In this document: positions 49,767-59,173 of the stretch, in pieces | Layout: every line of letters starts with the position of its first letter | How positions within the stretch are numbered: the stretch's first letter is position 1 | Assembly: GCA_964455285.1 (NCBI GenBank) | Contig: CAYVVG010000002.1 | Span: 62,001-126,000, forward strand | Direction: 5' to 3' | Origin: CAIVAT01 sp964455285 | Lineage (GTDB): Bacteria > Bacteroidota > Bacteroidia > Bacteroidales > FEN-979 | Length of the DNA: 64,000 nucleotides | The notes under the pieces: generated by a model | What the model saw: only the letters and a program-made list of their open reading frames with translations | Told to the model about the DNA's origin: nothing | The model's database searches: none | Program-made: the position numbers and the translations under genes

Positions 49767-50560
49767 TGCAACGCGAGAATAAAGGCAGGCCGGTCCGCAG
49801 GACGGAGCGCCGCAAAACGGAAAAGAAGGAAGAAGAGGGGCTGATCCGGCTCAACAAGTTCATTGCCAATTCGGGGGTTTGTTCCCGGCGGGAGGCCGAC
49901 CGGCTGATCGAGGCAGGAACGGTGACCGTGAACGGCAAGGTGGTGACCGAGCTGGGCACGAAGGTCGGGCCGAAGGACCGCGTGTCGTACGATGGCCAGC
50001 CCATACGGCGGGAGAAGCTGCAGTATGTGTTGCTTAACAAGCCGAAAGGATTTGTCACCACCATGGACGACCCGGAAAACCGCCGGACGGTGATGAACCT
50101 GGTGGCCGGCGCCTGCCGGGAGCGGATCTATCCCGTGGGCAGGCTTGATCTGAATACCACTGGATTACTCCTGTTCACCAACGACGGGGAGGTGGCTAAA
50201 AAGCTGACGCATCCCCGGTACGGCATTAAAAAGATCTACCATGTGGAGCTCGACAAGTCGATAACCCGGGCCGATTACCTGGAGATCGCCAAAGGTTTCA
50301 AGCTCGACGGGGAGTTTATCCGGGTGGACCAGATCGAATATGCCGGCGAAGGGAAAGATAAAACACAGCTCGGCGTGGAGCTTCATTCGGGGCAAAACAG
50401 GATCGTGCGGCGTATCTTCGAGCATTTTGAGTACAAGATCATCCGGCTCGACCGGGTGTATTATGCAGGGCTGACGAAAAAAAACCTTCCCCGCGGAGAA
50501 TGGCGGTTCCTTGAGGAGCAGGAGATCAACCTGTTGAGAATGATCAGTTCCAAACCGTGA
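49763..50560 (+). CDS. rRNA pseudouridine synthase (RluB/RsuA family)
   Basis: A 265-residue enzyme. A Lys/Arg-rich N-terminus (about 1-25) leads into an S4 RNA-binding domain (RLNKFIANSGVCSRREADRLIEAG, about 28-51). The catalytic domain has VGRLDLNTTGLLLFTNDGE with the active-site Asp in RLDLNT. RluB (U2605 of 23S rRNA) is the nearest type, but RluE/RluF/RsuA cannot be separated by eye. It overlaps the upstream MORN gene by 4 bases. Confidence 0.92.
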   Translation: MMQRENKGRPVRRTERRKTEKKEEEGLIRLNKFIANSGVCSRREADRLIEAGTVTVNGKVVTELGTKVGPKDRVSYDGQPIRREKLQYVLLNKPKGFVTTMDDPENRRTVMNLVAGACRERIYPVGRLDLNTTGLLLFTNDGEVAKKLTHPRYGIKKIYHVELDKSITRADYLEIAKGFKLDGEFIRVDQIEYAGEGKDKTQLGVELHSGQNRIVRRIFEHFEYKIIRLDRVYYAGLTKKNLPRGEWRFLEEQEINLLRMISSKP

Positions 50561-50567
50561 AAGACCC

Positions 50568-51401
50568 ATGAACCCAATACGTATCTATATAGTTGAAGAT
50601 GAACTGCTTATTTCTGCCAGCCTGAAATCCCAGCTGGAGCAGTTCGGGTATGAGATCTCGGGATCGTCCATCCGGGGCGAATCGTGCCTGGAAGAGATCG
50701 CCGAACTGTCGAGGCAGGGCAAGGAGCCGGAGATCGTCCTGATGGACATTCACCTGAGAGGGGAGATTGACGGCATCGAGACGGCCAAGATCCTGAACGA
50801 GAAGTTCAACTGTGCCATCATCTTCCTTACCGGTCAGAGTTCCAAAGAGATCTATGAAAGGTCGTTCAAGATCAAACCTTTCGGATACCTTCTCAAGCCG
50901 ATCGATATGGAACAGACCAAGATGACCATTGAGATCGCCTCTTATCAACGGAACCTGGAGATAGAGAATACGCTTTACCAGAAAGACCTGGAGGCATTGC
51001 TGGAGAAAAGGTCGCAGGAGAACCGCGAACTGATGGCCTTATACCAGACCATCGTCGATCATTCGCTGATGGGGCTGACGATCATGCAGGATGAACGGTT
51101 TGTTTTTGCCAACAACCGCACGGCCGAGATCTTCGGTTATCCCCTGGAAACTTTCCTTTCCTTTACCTATGCCGATATCGTGAAACTGGTTCACCCCGAC
51201 GACCGCATGCCGATGGTCAGGTTTTCCCAATCGTTTCTTACCGACGACGGGCCGCCCCGCACCATCCGGATCCGGATATTCACCGATTCAGGGATGCTGA
51301 GATATATCGAGACACACGTAAAGCCGGTGCCGTTCAAAGGGAAGCCTGCACTTCACCAAACCTTTCTCGATATTACAGATTATCAGTCAGCCGTTTCCTG
51401 A
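50568..51401 (+). CDS. Response regulator receiver-PAS protein
   Basis: A 277-residue protein. The receiver domain (about 3-125) has the acidic pair in YIVEDELL, the phosphoacceptor Asp in IVLMDIHLRGE, the Thr/Ser in IIFLTGQSS and the Lys in FGYLLKPID. After a short coiled linker a PAS domain occupies about 155-275 (LMALYQTIVDHSLMGLTIMQDERFVFANNRTAEIFGY...). No DNA-binding, kinase or cyclase domain follows. It begins 7 bases after the pseudouridine synthase gene. Confidence 0.85.
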   Translation: MNPIRIYIVEDELLISASLKSQLEQFGYEISGSSIRGESCLEEIAELSRQGKEPEIVLMDIHLRGEIDGIETAKILNEKFNCAIIFLTGQSSKEIYERSFKIKPFGYLLKPIDMEQTKMTIEIASYQRNLEIENTLYQKDLEALLEKRSQENRELMALYQTIVDHSLMGLTIMQDERFVFANNRTAEIFGYPLETFLSFTYADIVKLVHPDDRMPMVRFSQSFLTDDGPPRTIRIRIFTDSGMLRYIETHVKPVPFKGKPALHQTFLDITDYQSAVS

Positions 51402-51413
51402 TCTTGTATCACC

Positions 51414-53288
51414 GTGAAGCAGAAACCCAGGACCAAGCCAGCCGCAAAAGCAAACAAACCGGAAACAAAACCCGCCGGAAGGACCCGGATGTGGTTTCTC
51501 CTGGCGATCGCCTTCGCTTCCGGGATCCTTTACCTGAACACCCTGCAGAACGGGTATGTTCTCGACGACAAGGGGATCATTACGGCGAATAAATTCACCA
51601 CTCGGGGTTTTTCAGGAATACCCGACCTGCTGACCTCGTCGTACTGGGAGGGCATCGGTATCAATGTACGCAGTTACAGGCCTTTATCCCCGGTCACCTT
51701 TGCCGTCGAAGTGGGTCTCTTCGGGCTGAGCGCCAAAGCTTCTCACGCCGGGAACCTTCTTCTTTACGCCATGACGGGATTGCTGCTGTTCGGTTTCCTG
51801 GAAAAACTGTTCCGGAGGATCGATCCTGCGGCCCCTGCGGTGTTACCTTTCCTGGTCACGTTGCTGTTCCTGGCTCACCCGGTCCACACCGAAGTGGTGG
51901 CCAACATCAAGGGCCGGGATTCCATGCTTGAATTCTTTTTCCTGGTTCTTTCCGGCTATTTTCTGTTCGCTTACCTGGAACAGGGGAGAACCCGGGACCT
52001 GGCCGTGTCGGTGACTGCATTTTTCCCGGCGTTGCTCAGCAAGGAGAGCGCCCTCGCCTTCCTGGTGATGGTGCCGGTGATCCTGATCCTGTTCGATGGA
52101 AGGAGCCTGGCGAAAAAAGCCCTCACCGTCGCGTACTATCTCATGCCGGCAGCAGTCTTTCTGCTGCTCTATTTCCGCTATTCGAACGTGGGGCAGTTCA
52201 CCGCGCTGCACGTGCTCGATAATGCGCTGCTGGCCGCATCTTCGCCCGCCGAATTGCTCGCCACCAAATTCCTGATCCTTGGGAAATACATCGGGCTTCT
52301 TCTTTTTCCTCATCCATTGAGGTATGACTATTCGTACCAGACGATCGCCTTTGCGGGATTTGCCGATCCGGCTGCCTGGATCTCCTTTCTGGCGTATGCC
52401 GGGGCAGCGGTTTTGCTGGTATATGTGCTCATCGTGCGTCTGAAGGGAGGGAAAACATCCCCGTGGCAGCTTCTCGCCGCCTTTTCGGCCGCCTGGTTCT
52501 TTATGGGACTGGCCGCATCGTCGAACCTGTTCATGCTCATCGGTTCAACCCTGGGCGAGCGGTTCCTGTATGTGCCGTCGCTTGGATTTCTGCTTGTTGC
52601 GGTATGGGTGGCTTACCGCCTTGCGTTAAAAACCGGTAAAAGAAAAATGCTGACGGGTACGCCCGCGATCGTCCTGTATTCAATCTGCGGGTTGCTTTTC
52701 ACCGCCTACCTCGTTAAGACCATTCACAGAAACAAAGCGTGGAAGGACGATTTCACGCTCTATTCCACCGATCTGAAATACCTTGGACGGAATGTCAAGG
52801 CCAATGATTTCCTGGCCAATGCCTACCGGGAACTCGGCGACAAGTCGGACGATGCGGCGCGAAGGAGAGAATATTACCTGAAGGCGATCGTCTTGAAGGA
52901 AAAAGCGGTGGCGATCTATCCGAAGGTTTCCGAAATCCAGCGTCAGCTCGGTGATCTTTACGGCAACACCGGCCAGATGCAGAAGGCGATCGGTGCTTAC
53001 CGGGAGGCCATCGCCCTGAATCCCGGCGATGTGATCAGTCACCTGCAGACCGGAAAAGCCTACGGCATGATGCAGCAACACGCCGAAGGGCTGAAATGGC
53101 TGAAGAAAGCGGAGGAACTCGGCCCCGACAATCCCGATGTGCTGCTGGCACTGGGGATCGCTTACGCACAGCTTGGCGACCTTACGCAGGCCATCACCTA
53201 TTTTGAGAAGACCCTGGCGCGGGACCCGTCGAACCCGATGGCGGCCCAATATCTTACCCAGGCAAAAAAGCAAACCGGAAAAAATTGA
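51414..53288 (+). CDS. Polytopic membrane protein with C-terminal TPR repeats (TMTC-like)
   Basis: A 624-residue protein starting at GTG 51414. It has a basic N-terminus (about 1-22) and eleven or so helices (about 25-450). The first loop reads NGYVLDDKGIITANKFTTRGF, with the acidic D-D pair typical of GT-C glycosyltransferases, and a HPVHTEVVANIKGRDSMLEF motif follows. The C-terminus (about 470-615) has four TPR units (YPKVSEIQRQLGDLYGNTGQMQKAI, NPGDVISHLQTGKAYGMMQQHAEGL, ...). This matches TMTC/PMT-like O-mannosyltransferase relatives; activity unproven. Confidence 0.8.
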   Translation: MKQKPRTKPAAKANKPETKPAGRTRMWFLLAIAFASGILYLNTLQNGYVLDDKGIITANKFTTRGFSGIPDLLTSSYWEGIGINVRSYRPLSPVTFAVEVGLFGLSAKASHAGNLLLYAMTGLLLFGFLEKLFRRIDPAAPAVLPFLVTLLFLAHPVHTEVVANIKGRDSMLEFFFLVLSGYFLFAYLEQGRTRDLAVSVTAFFPALLSKESALAFLVMVPVILILFDGRSLAKKALTVAYYLMPAAVFLLLYFRYSNVGQFTALHVLDNALLAASSPAELLATKFLILGKYIGLLLFPHPLRYDYSYQTIAFAGFADPAAWISFLAYAGAAVLLVYVLIVRLKGGKTSPWQLLAAFSAAWFFMGLAASSNLFMLIGSTLGERFLYVPSLGFLLVAVWVAYRLALKTGKRKMLTGTPAIVLYSICGLLFTAYLVKTIHRNKAWKDDFTLYSTDLKYLGRNVKANDFLANAYRELGDKSDDAARRREYYLKAIVLKEKAVAIYPKVSEIQRQLGDLYGNTGQMQKAIGAYREAIALNPGDVISHLQTGKAYGMMQQHAEGLKWLKKAEELGPDNPDVLLALGIAYAQLGDLTQAITYFEKTLARDPSNPMAAQYLTQAKKQTGKN

Positions 53289-53293
53289 ACCCC

Positions 53294-55255
53294 ATGAAGA
53301 TACATCTCCTGCTGCTGGCGCAGCTCTCTCTCCTGACCCTGTTGCGGGCCCAGAATCCAGCCGACCTGGCGAAACAGGCGGGCGGTGCCGGCGACTACCC
53401 AGGTCACGACCAGCTGATCGTTTTCGACAGCACCGACGTTGACATGCAGCCTTCGGGGCTGACCTATGTCGTGAACCGCACATTGACCAAAGTGCTCACC
53501 CGGCATGGGGCAGCCGACCTGGCGACGGTCAAATTCGGATATGATCCTCTTTCGGCCTACGTCGAAATCCGCAGGGCGGTGATACACCGGGCCGATGGTT
53601 CGGTGGCGGAGCTCGATGTGACGAAGACCCTCGATTACCCTGCGCCGGCCCGGGCTATTTACTGGGGCGCCCGGGAAAAGATGCTCGAAGTCGGACGGCT
53701 TGAGCCCGGCGATGCCATCGAAGTGGTGATGTTCCGCAAAGGATTCACCTATGCATTGCTGGCGCAGGATGAGGATGAAAAGTACATACCCCCCATGCGC
53801 GGCCAGTTTTACGACATCGTCGAGTTTTTCAACACCATGCCTGTAAAAAGCAAAGTGTACCGGGTGCGGGTGCCGAAGGACAAGCCGCTTCAGTACCAGT
53901 TTTATCATGGCGAAGCGCAGTCATCCTGCTGGTTTGAAGGAGACAAGATCGTATACACCTTCAGCCGGAAGGAGATGATCCCCTATAAGAACGAACCCAG
54001 GATGGTGGCGATGTCGGACGTGGCTCCCAAGCTATTGGTTTCGACCACCCCGAAGTGGCAGGACAAATCGACCTGGTTCTACAAGGTAAATGAAGATTTC
54101 GGCAGTTTTGCATCGGATCAGGCGATCCGCGACAAGGTGGCGGAAATATTGAAAGGCGCCGCCGATGAGATGGACTCCGTTTCACGGCTGACCCACTGGT
54201 GTGGCGATGAGATCCGCTATTCGGGCATCTCGATGGGAGACGGCGAGGGATTCACCCTTCACAAGGGAACGATGACCTTCACCGACCGTTGCGGGGTATG
54301 CAAGGACAAGGCCGGCATGCTGATCACGATGCTGCGGGCGGCCGGGTTTCAGTCGTATCCGGCCATGACCATGGCCGGTTCGCGCATCGACTATATTGCA
54401 GCCGACCAGTTCAACCATTGCGTCACGGTTGTGAAGCTGCGCGACGGAAAGTATCACCTGCTCGATCCCACCTGGGTGCCTTTTACCCGTGAGTTATGGT
54501 CGAGCGCCGAGCAGCAGCAGGAGTACCTGATGGGGGTTCCCGAAGGGGCCGACCTGGCGACCACTCCGGTGTCGGATCCTGCCAACCATTTCGTAAAGAT
54601 CGACGGGGTGACGCAGCTCCGGCCCGACGGTTCGCTTCAGGGGAGGATCACCATTGCCGGTGAAGGCCAGTCGGACGCCGGGATCCGGAGTCTTTTCAGG
54701 AATTCCAACACCATGGCCTGGTACCAGAATGTCGAGCGCGAACTGCTGCGGTTGTGGCCCCAGGCCAGGGTGATGCAGGTGAAGTACCACGATCCGGTTG
54801 AATACCTGAGGTATAACATGTGGGTGGCGATTGATTATACGATACCCGGTTTTGCGGTCGTTTCCGATTCGCTGATGATGTTCACGCCCCTCTCGGCCGC
54901 CGGAATTTTCCGGCCGTTCCAGGGACAACTGTCGTTCGATACCGGGATCAAGGAGCGGAAATATGCTTTCCGCGACCGTTGTTCACGGCAGGTAGAGATC
55001 AATGAATCGGTAAGATTGCCCGAAAACAGCCGGGTGGTGAAGCTTCCCGGTTCCGCCGACGTCGCGGGGAGCGCGGCCTCCTTCAGCGGGAGCTATTCGA
55101 ACCGGAACGGAGCGGTCGATTTCAACGCCCGGTCGGTCTTTGCCAAACGGGTGTATGAGGCGGGCGACTGGCCCGGGTTCAGGGCGGCCGTCGAGGCCCA
55201 GAACCGTTTTTCCGATCAGTCGGTCGTCATTCAATTGTCAAACCAGGTCCGGTAA
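53294..55255 (+). CDS. DUF3857/transglutaminase-like exported protein
   Basis: A 653-residue protein with signal peptide (MKIHLLLLAQLSLLTLLRAQ). DUF3857 occupies about 45-210 and a transglutaminase-like domain about 275-380. The candidate catalytic triad is complete: Cys in RCGVCKDKAGML, His in FNHCVTVV and Asp in HLLDPTW. A beta-rich C-terminal part follows. Such proteins are common in Bacteroidota; they may cross-link or cleave envelope peptides. ATG 53294 preferred over TTG 53285. It is followed 11 bases later by a related gene. Confidence 0.85.
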   Translation: MKIHLLLLAQLSLLTLLRAQNPADLAKQAGGAGDYPGHDQLIVFDSTDVDMQPSGLTYVVNRTLTKVLTRHGAADLATVKFGYDPLSAYVEIRRAVIHRADGSVAELDVTKTLDYPAPARAIYWGAREKMLEVGRLEPGDAIEVVMFRKGFTYALLAQDEDEKYIPPMRGQFYDIVEFFNTMPVKSKVYRVRVPKDKPLQYQFYHGEAQSSCWFEGDKIVYTFSRKEMIPYKNEPRMVAMSDVAPKLLVSTTPKWQDKSTWFYKVNEDFGSFASDQAIRDKVAEILKGAADEMDSVSRLTHWCGDEIRYSGISMGDGEGFTLHKGTMTFTDRCGVCKDKAGMLITMLRAAGFQSYPAMTMAGSRIDYIAADQFNHCVTVVKLRDGKYHLLDPTWVPFTRELWSSAEQQQEYLMGVPEGADLATTPVSDPANHFVKIDGVTQLRPDGSLQGRITIAGEGQSDAGIRSLFRNSNTMAWYQNVERELLRLWPQARVMQVKYHDPVEYLRYNMWVAIDYTIPGFAVVSDSLMMFTPLSAAGIFRPFQGQLSFDTGIKERKYAFRDRCSRQVEINESVRLPENSRVVKLPGSADVAGSAASFSGSYSNRNGAVDFNARSVFAKRVYEAGDWPGFRAAVEAQNRFSDQSVVIQLSNQVR

Positions 55256-55266
55256 ATCTCCCTGTC

Positions 55267-57099
55267 ATGAAAACACGAATCATTCCATCCATACTGATCC
55301 TCACGGCACTTACCTGCACCAGCCGGCTTTCCGCGCAGGAAGAACGGTACGATGCCGCCTACCGTTCGATCGTGAAGGAATACACGCTCAACCCCGACGG
55401 CAGCACCGGCTTTCGTTATGCCAAGGTGCAACAGCTCTTTACCTACCGTGCGTTTCACAACCTTTACGGTGAAACGTTCATCGTTTATCATCCCGATTAC
55501 CAGAAGCTGAAGATAGGCGAATGTTACACCGTGATGGCCGACGGAAAGAAGGTCACGACCCCGGAAAATGCCTTTAACGAGGTGCTTCCGGGGAATGCCG
55601 CGGGAGCACCTTTTTACAACGGCTTTCGCGAGATGGTGATCACCCATACCGGGCTGGAACGAAAGGCCACGGTTCATCTCGATTATACCCTCCACACCGC
55701 CCCCGGGATCTTTCCTGCCCTGATGGGCAACGAACTGCTCTCCGAAACGGAACCGGTCGACGACCTGGAAATCCGTGTGCGGATCCCGGCCGGCCGGAAG
55801 CTCTTTTTCAAGTTGTTCAACGCGGTCGATGTGCCCCGGGAGACATCGGAAGGACCTTTCCGTGTCTATACCTGGAAAATGAAAAATCTCCCGGTCATCC
55901 TTCCCGAGGAGATGCAACCCGGGATCAACGAACGTTATCCGCGGCTGATTTTCAGCACTTCCGACGACCGGCAGGAGGTTTTCTCCCGGATCACCCGGCA
56001 ACCCGCTTTCCTGGAGGGTGTGTCACCCGCGATGCAGAGGGAGGTGAACGACCTGGCGGAAGAGACCCGGAACCGGTTCGGGCTGGCGTTGAAAATCCAG
56101 GAGAGGGTGGTGAACGACCTGAAATATTATCCCATTTCCATCCGGCAGGCTTTGTATACCTGCCGGACCCCTGAGCAAACCTGGAACAGCATGGGAGGCA
56201 CGGCTGCGGAAAAAGCGGTATTGCTGTCGGCAATGCTGAAGGCAGCCGGAATGGAAGCGCAGGTGGTCGGGATCGTGCGCACGGCTTTGTACGACGACGG
56301 CATCGCCTCACTGGCCGGTCTGGAAGATTTTGCGGTTCGGCTCAGCGACCGGGAGCGGGGCGATTGGTATTTCTCGGTTGTTTCGAATAATGGCGTGAAC
56401 CTGGGGCTGACCCTCCCCGGGCGTTCGTTCATCACCCTGGCGGCCGGCGTAAAGCCGGCCACGGTGAAGGCGGAAGAGCCCGAACAGACCGTCAGGCTCC
56501 AGGGAAATTTCCTCGTTTCATCCGATCCCAAACTTACGGGAGAGTTGAGCATCTATTATGCGGGAAGCATGTACCCGCTGGCCGGGATCCTGCGCGATCC
56601 GAAAAGGATGAAGAACACCGTCACCGGCAACCTGATCGGCAAAGACACCGCCGACCGGAAGGTGAGCACGATCAACACCGGCAACGGGTTCCAGTCCTAT
56701 ATCGTCAAAAGCGACCAGCCATTCCGGAAAGACTCCTCCTGGTTCATGTTCACCCTGCCCTCCTCCACGGCGGGCATCGACGCCTGGGGAATTAAAACAC
56801 TGTCGGTCAAGCGGGTAACGCCTTTTGAGATCCCGTCGCGGGCCGACGAAAGCTACCGTTATACCCTGACCCTTCCGTCGGGTTACAAGCTGTTCACCCC
56901 CCCTAAGAAGACCGAGATCGGCAATAAAGCCGGCTCGTTCCTTTGGGAGGTAACCTCCGAAGGGAACCAGGTGACTGTGAGAAAACAGGTGAAATTCGGC
57001 GACCGGGTTTTCGGCGACGCCCTTTTTGCCGACTTCAAGCAGCTCATGGACGCCTGGAACAATCCCTGGCACCGGCAGCTGATCCTGGTAAAGGAATAG
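55267..57099 (+). CDS. DUF3857-like exported protein with degenerate transglutaminase domain
   Basis: A 610-residue paralogue of the preceding protein in layout: signal peptide (about 1-23, ending LSAQEE), DUF3857-like part (about 30-230) and transglutaminase-like fold (about 270-380). The position of the catalytic Cys motif reads GGTAAEKAVLLSAML, with Ala where the neighbour has Cys, and no FNHC-type His segment is seen. It is therefore probably inactive as an enzyme and may act with its neighbour. It is convergent with dnaG, 8 bases away. Confidence 0.8.
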   Translation: MKTRIIPSILILTALTCTSRLSAQEERYDAAYRSIVKEYTLNPDGSTGFRYAKVQQLFTYRAFHNLYGETFIVYHPDYQKLKIGECYTVMADGKKVTTPENAFNEVLPGNAAGAPFYNGFREMVITHTGLERKATVHLDYTLHTAPGIFPALMGNELLSETEPVDDLEIRVRIPAGRKLFFKLFNAVDVPRETSEGPFRVYTWKMKNLPVILPEEMQPGINERYPRLIFSTSDDRQEVFSRITRQPAFLEGVSPAMQREVNDLAEETRNRFGLALKIQERVVNDLKYYPISIRQALYTCRTPEQTWNSMGGTAAEKAVLLSAMLKAAGMEAQVVGIVRTALYDDGIASLAGLEDFAVRLSDRERGDWYFSVVSNNGVNLGLTLPGRSFITLAAGVKPATVKAEEPEQTVRLQGNFLVSSDPKLTGELSIYYAGSMYPLAGILRDPKRMKNTVTGNLIGKDTADRKVSTINTGNGFQSYIVKSDQPFRKDSSWFMFTLPSSTAGIDAWGIKTLSVKRVTPFEIPSRADESYRYTLTLPSGYKLFTPPKKTEIGNKAGSFLWEVTSEGNQVTVRKQVKFGDRVFGDALFADFKQLMDAWNNPWHRQLILVKE

Positions 57100-57107
57100 T
57101 GATGATC

Positions 57108-59048
57108 TTACCGTGTGATGACCCGCCCCAGTCCTTCGCGGTTGATCCGGACACTTTGTTTTTTCAGGTGGTTGTATTCTTTCATCAGCGCGTCCTGTTC
57201 ATCGCGGGAGGCCGAGTCCTGCAGTTTTTTCCGGATATCGGCGAGCATCCTGTCGAGTTTACGCGACTTGAATGCATGGAGGGCCAGCATGACATGAAGT
57301 TGCATGCGGGTCTCCTCGGTGGTAATCATGATGTTGTTCTTCAGCCAGTTCTCGCTTAATTCGTAGGGGGAAAACACCAGGTTCACGGCGAGCATGGAGA
57401 TGTCGTGGTCGGGATGGGAGAGAAAGTGTGTTTTGTCGGGAAGGAGGTCATTCTCGATCCCGTCGGCGTATTCGTTGAAAATCCGTTGATAGAGTTCATT
57501 CTCAAAGAACAGTTCGTCCTGCCGGATGTCGTTCACCACGTAGTCGGCGATGCCGACGGGGAGTTCCTGTTCCTGTTGCGGATCGAGCCTGATTCTGATG
57601 ACATCGTGTCCATAAAGCAGCAGGAGCCGGATGATTTCCCGTTCCTGGTGTTCGGGTGAGTCGAAATCGATCTCGAGCTGGGGCTCCGCGGTCAGCGTCT
57701 CTTCGGGAAGCGAGTCGTGTTCCTGTTCCGGCATCTCCTTTTTCAGCCGTGCCCGGAGCAGTTTGTTCATTTCGCTCATCAGCACCTGTTCGGAGATGCC
57801 CATCAGCGTCGAACACTCTTTTATGTAGAGCGACCGGGAGATCCCGTCGGGGATCAGGGCGATGGTTCCGACGATCTCTTTGATCAGGGCCGCCTTTTTG
57901 ATGGGGTCGTTGCGGGTTTCGTCGAGCAGCAGGCGGGTCTTGAAGAGGATGAAGTTGACCGCGTTGTCGGTGATGAACGATTCGACCTCCGCCGGATGGT
58001 GCTTGCGGGCGAACGAGTCGGGGTCTTCTCCGTCGGGAAAAAGGACCACCTTCACGTTCATGCCCTGCCCGACGATCATGTCGATGCCCCGGAAGGATGC
58101 CTTGATACCGGCGGGGTCGCCGTCGTAAAGGATGGAGATGTTTGGGGTGTACCGTTTGATCATCTGCACCTGGTCGGCGGTCAGCGAGGTGCCCGAGGAG
58201 GCCACCACGTGGGTGATGCCGGCCTGGTGCAGGGAGATCACGTCGGTGTACCCTTCGACCAGCAGGCAGTTGTCTTTGGCGATGATCGAATTCTTCGCGA
58301 AATAGATCCCGTAAAGGGTTTTACTTTTGCTGTAGATGTCGGATTCGGGCGAGTTGACGTACTTGGCCACCGTCTTGTCGCTCGTGAGAATGCGGCCGCC
58401 AAATCCGATCACGCGTCCCGAGGCGCTGTGGATCGGGAAGATCACCCGGCCGTGGAAGCGGTCGAACAGCCGGTCTTCCTTCTCGACCGAGAGCCCGGTC
58501 TTCACCAGGAACTCCTTCCGGTACCCGTGCTGCAGGGCGTGGGAGGAAAAGGCGTCGCGTTTCGACGGGGCATAACCGAGCTGGAACCGGGTCACGATGT
58601 CGTCGCGGATCCCCCGCTCCCTGAAGTAGGTCATCCCGATGGCTTTCCCCTCTTCGGTTCCGGCGAGCACCTCCGAAAAATACTGCTGGGCGAACTGGCT
58701 CAGGTTGAACAGGCTTTCCTTTTCGTTCAGTGCCTGGATCTGTTCGGGGGTCTGCTCTTCCTCCTCCACCTCGATGTTGTACCTCTTCGCCAGGAACCGG
58801 AGCGCCTCGGGATAGGAGAAGTGCTCATGTTCCATGATGAAATTGACCGCATTCCCGGCCTTCCCGCAGCCGAAGCATTTGTAGATGCCTTTGGCGGGGG
58901 AAACGGTAAAGGAGGGGGTCTTTTCGTTGTGGAACGGGCAGAGGCCGATCTGGTTGACGCCGCGCCGGCGCAGGGTGACGAATTCGCCCACCACCTCTTC
59001 GATGCGGGCTGCCTGCAGGATGCTGTCGATGGTTTCGTGCGGGATCAT
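57108..59048 (-). CDS. dnaG: DNA primase
   Basis: A 646-residue bacterial primase that makes RNA primers at the fork. The N-terminal zinc-binding domain has CPFHNEKTPSF and CFGCGKAGNAVNF (about residues 37-74). RNA polymerase core: QLGYAPSKRDAF, FHGRVIFPIHSASGRVIGFGGR. Toprim: CLLVEGYTDVISLHQAG and YDGDPAGIKASFRGID. The C-terminal helicase-interaction region is present. It stands alone; the usual rpoD or rpsU neighbours are not adjacent. Confidence 0.97.
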   Translation of the reverse strand: MIPHETIDSILQAARIEEVVGEFVTLRRRGVNQIGLCPFHNEKTPSFTVSPAKGIYKCFGCGKAGNAVNFIMEHEHFSYPEALRFLAKRYNIEVEEEEQTPEQIQALNEKESLFNLSQFAQQYFSEVLAGTEEGKAIGMTYFRERGIRDDIVTRFQLGYAPSKRDAFSSHALQHGYRKEFLVKTGLSVEKEDRLFDRFHGRVIFPIHSASGRVIGFGGRILTSDKTVAKYVNSPESDIYSKSKTLYGIYFAKNSIIAKDNCLLVEGYTDVISLHQAGITHVVASSGTSLTADQVQMIKRYTPNISILYDGDPAGIKASFRGIDMIVGQGMNVKVVLFPDGEDPDSFARKHHPAEVESFITDNAVNFILFKTRLLLDETRNDPIKKAALIKEIVGTIALIPDGISRSLYIKECSTLMGISEQVLMSEMNKLLRARLKKEMPEQEHDSLPEETLTAEPQLEIDFDSPEHQEREIIRLLLLYGHDVIRIRLDPQQEQELPVGIADYVVNDIRQDELFFENELYQRIFNEYADGIENDLLPDKTHFLSHPDHDISMLAVNLVFSPYELSENWLKNNIMITTEETRMQLHVMLALHAFKSRKLDRMLADIRKKLQDSASRDEQDALMKEYNHLKKQSVRINREGLGRVITR

Positions 59049-59128
59049 AAGTATAAACCGGTCATGCGAAAGTACGAAATCCGCCGGGAAAATTCGCCCG
59101 GAGATGGCGGGAACAAATGAAAATAGGG

Positions 59129-59136
59129 TAAATTTG
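59129..59136 (+). promoter_or_regulatory. Putative -7 element for nrfHA
   Basis: TAAATTTG fits TAnnTTTG, 37 bases upstream of the nrfH ATG. Confidence 0.45.
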
Positions 59137-59173
59137 ACCAGGCGATTGTCTTGTTAAAGGAAAAACAGAAATC

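Noticed and set aside
57717..59120. 467-codon open frame on the + strand
   Set aside because: It is antisense to dnaG and is low in hydrophobic pattern; a shadow of the primase codons.
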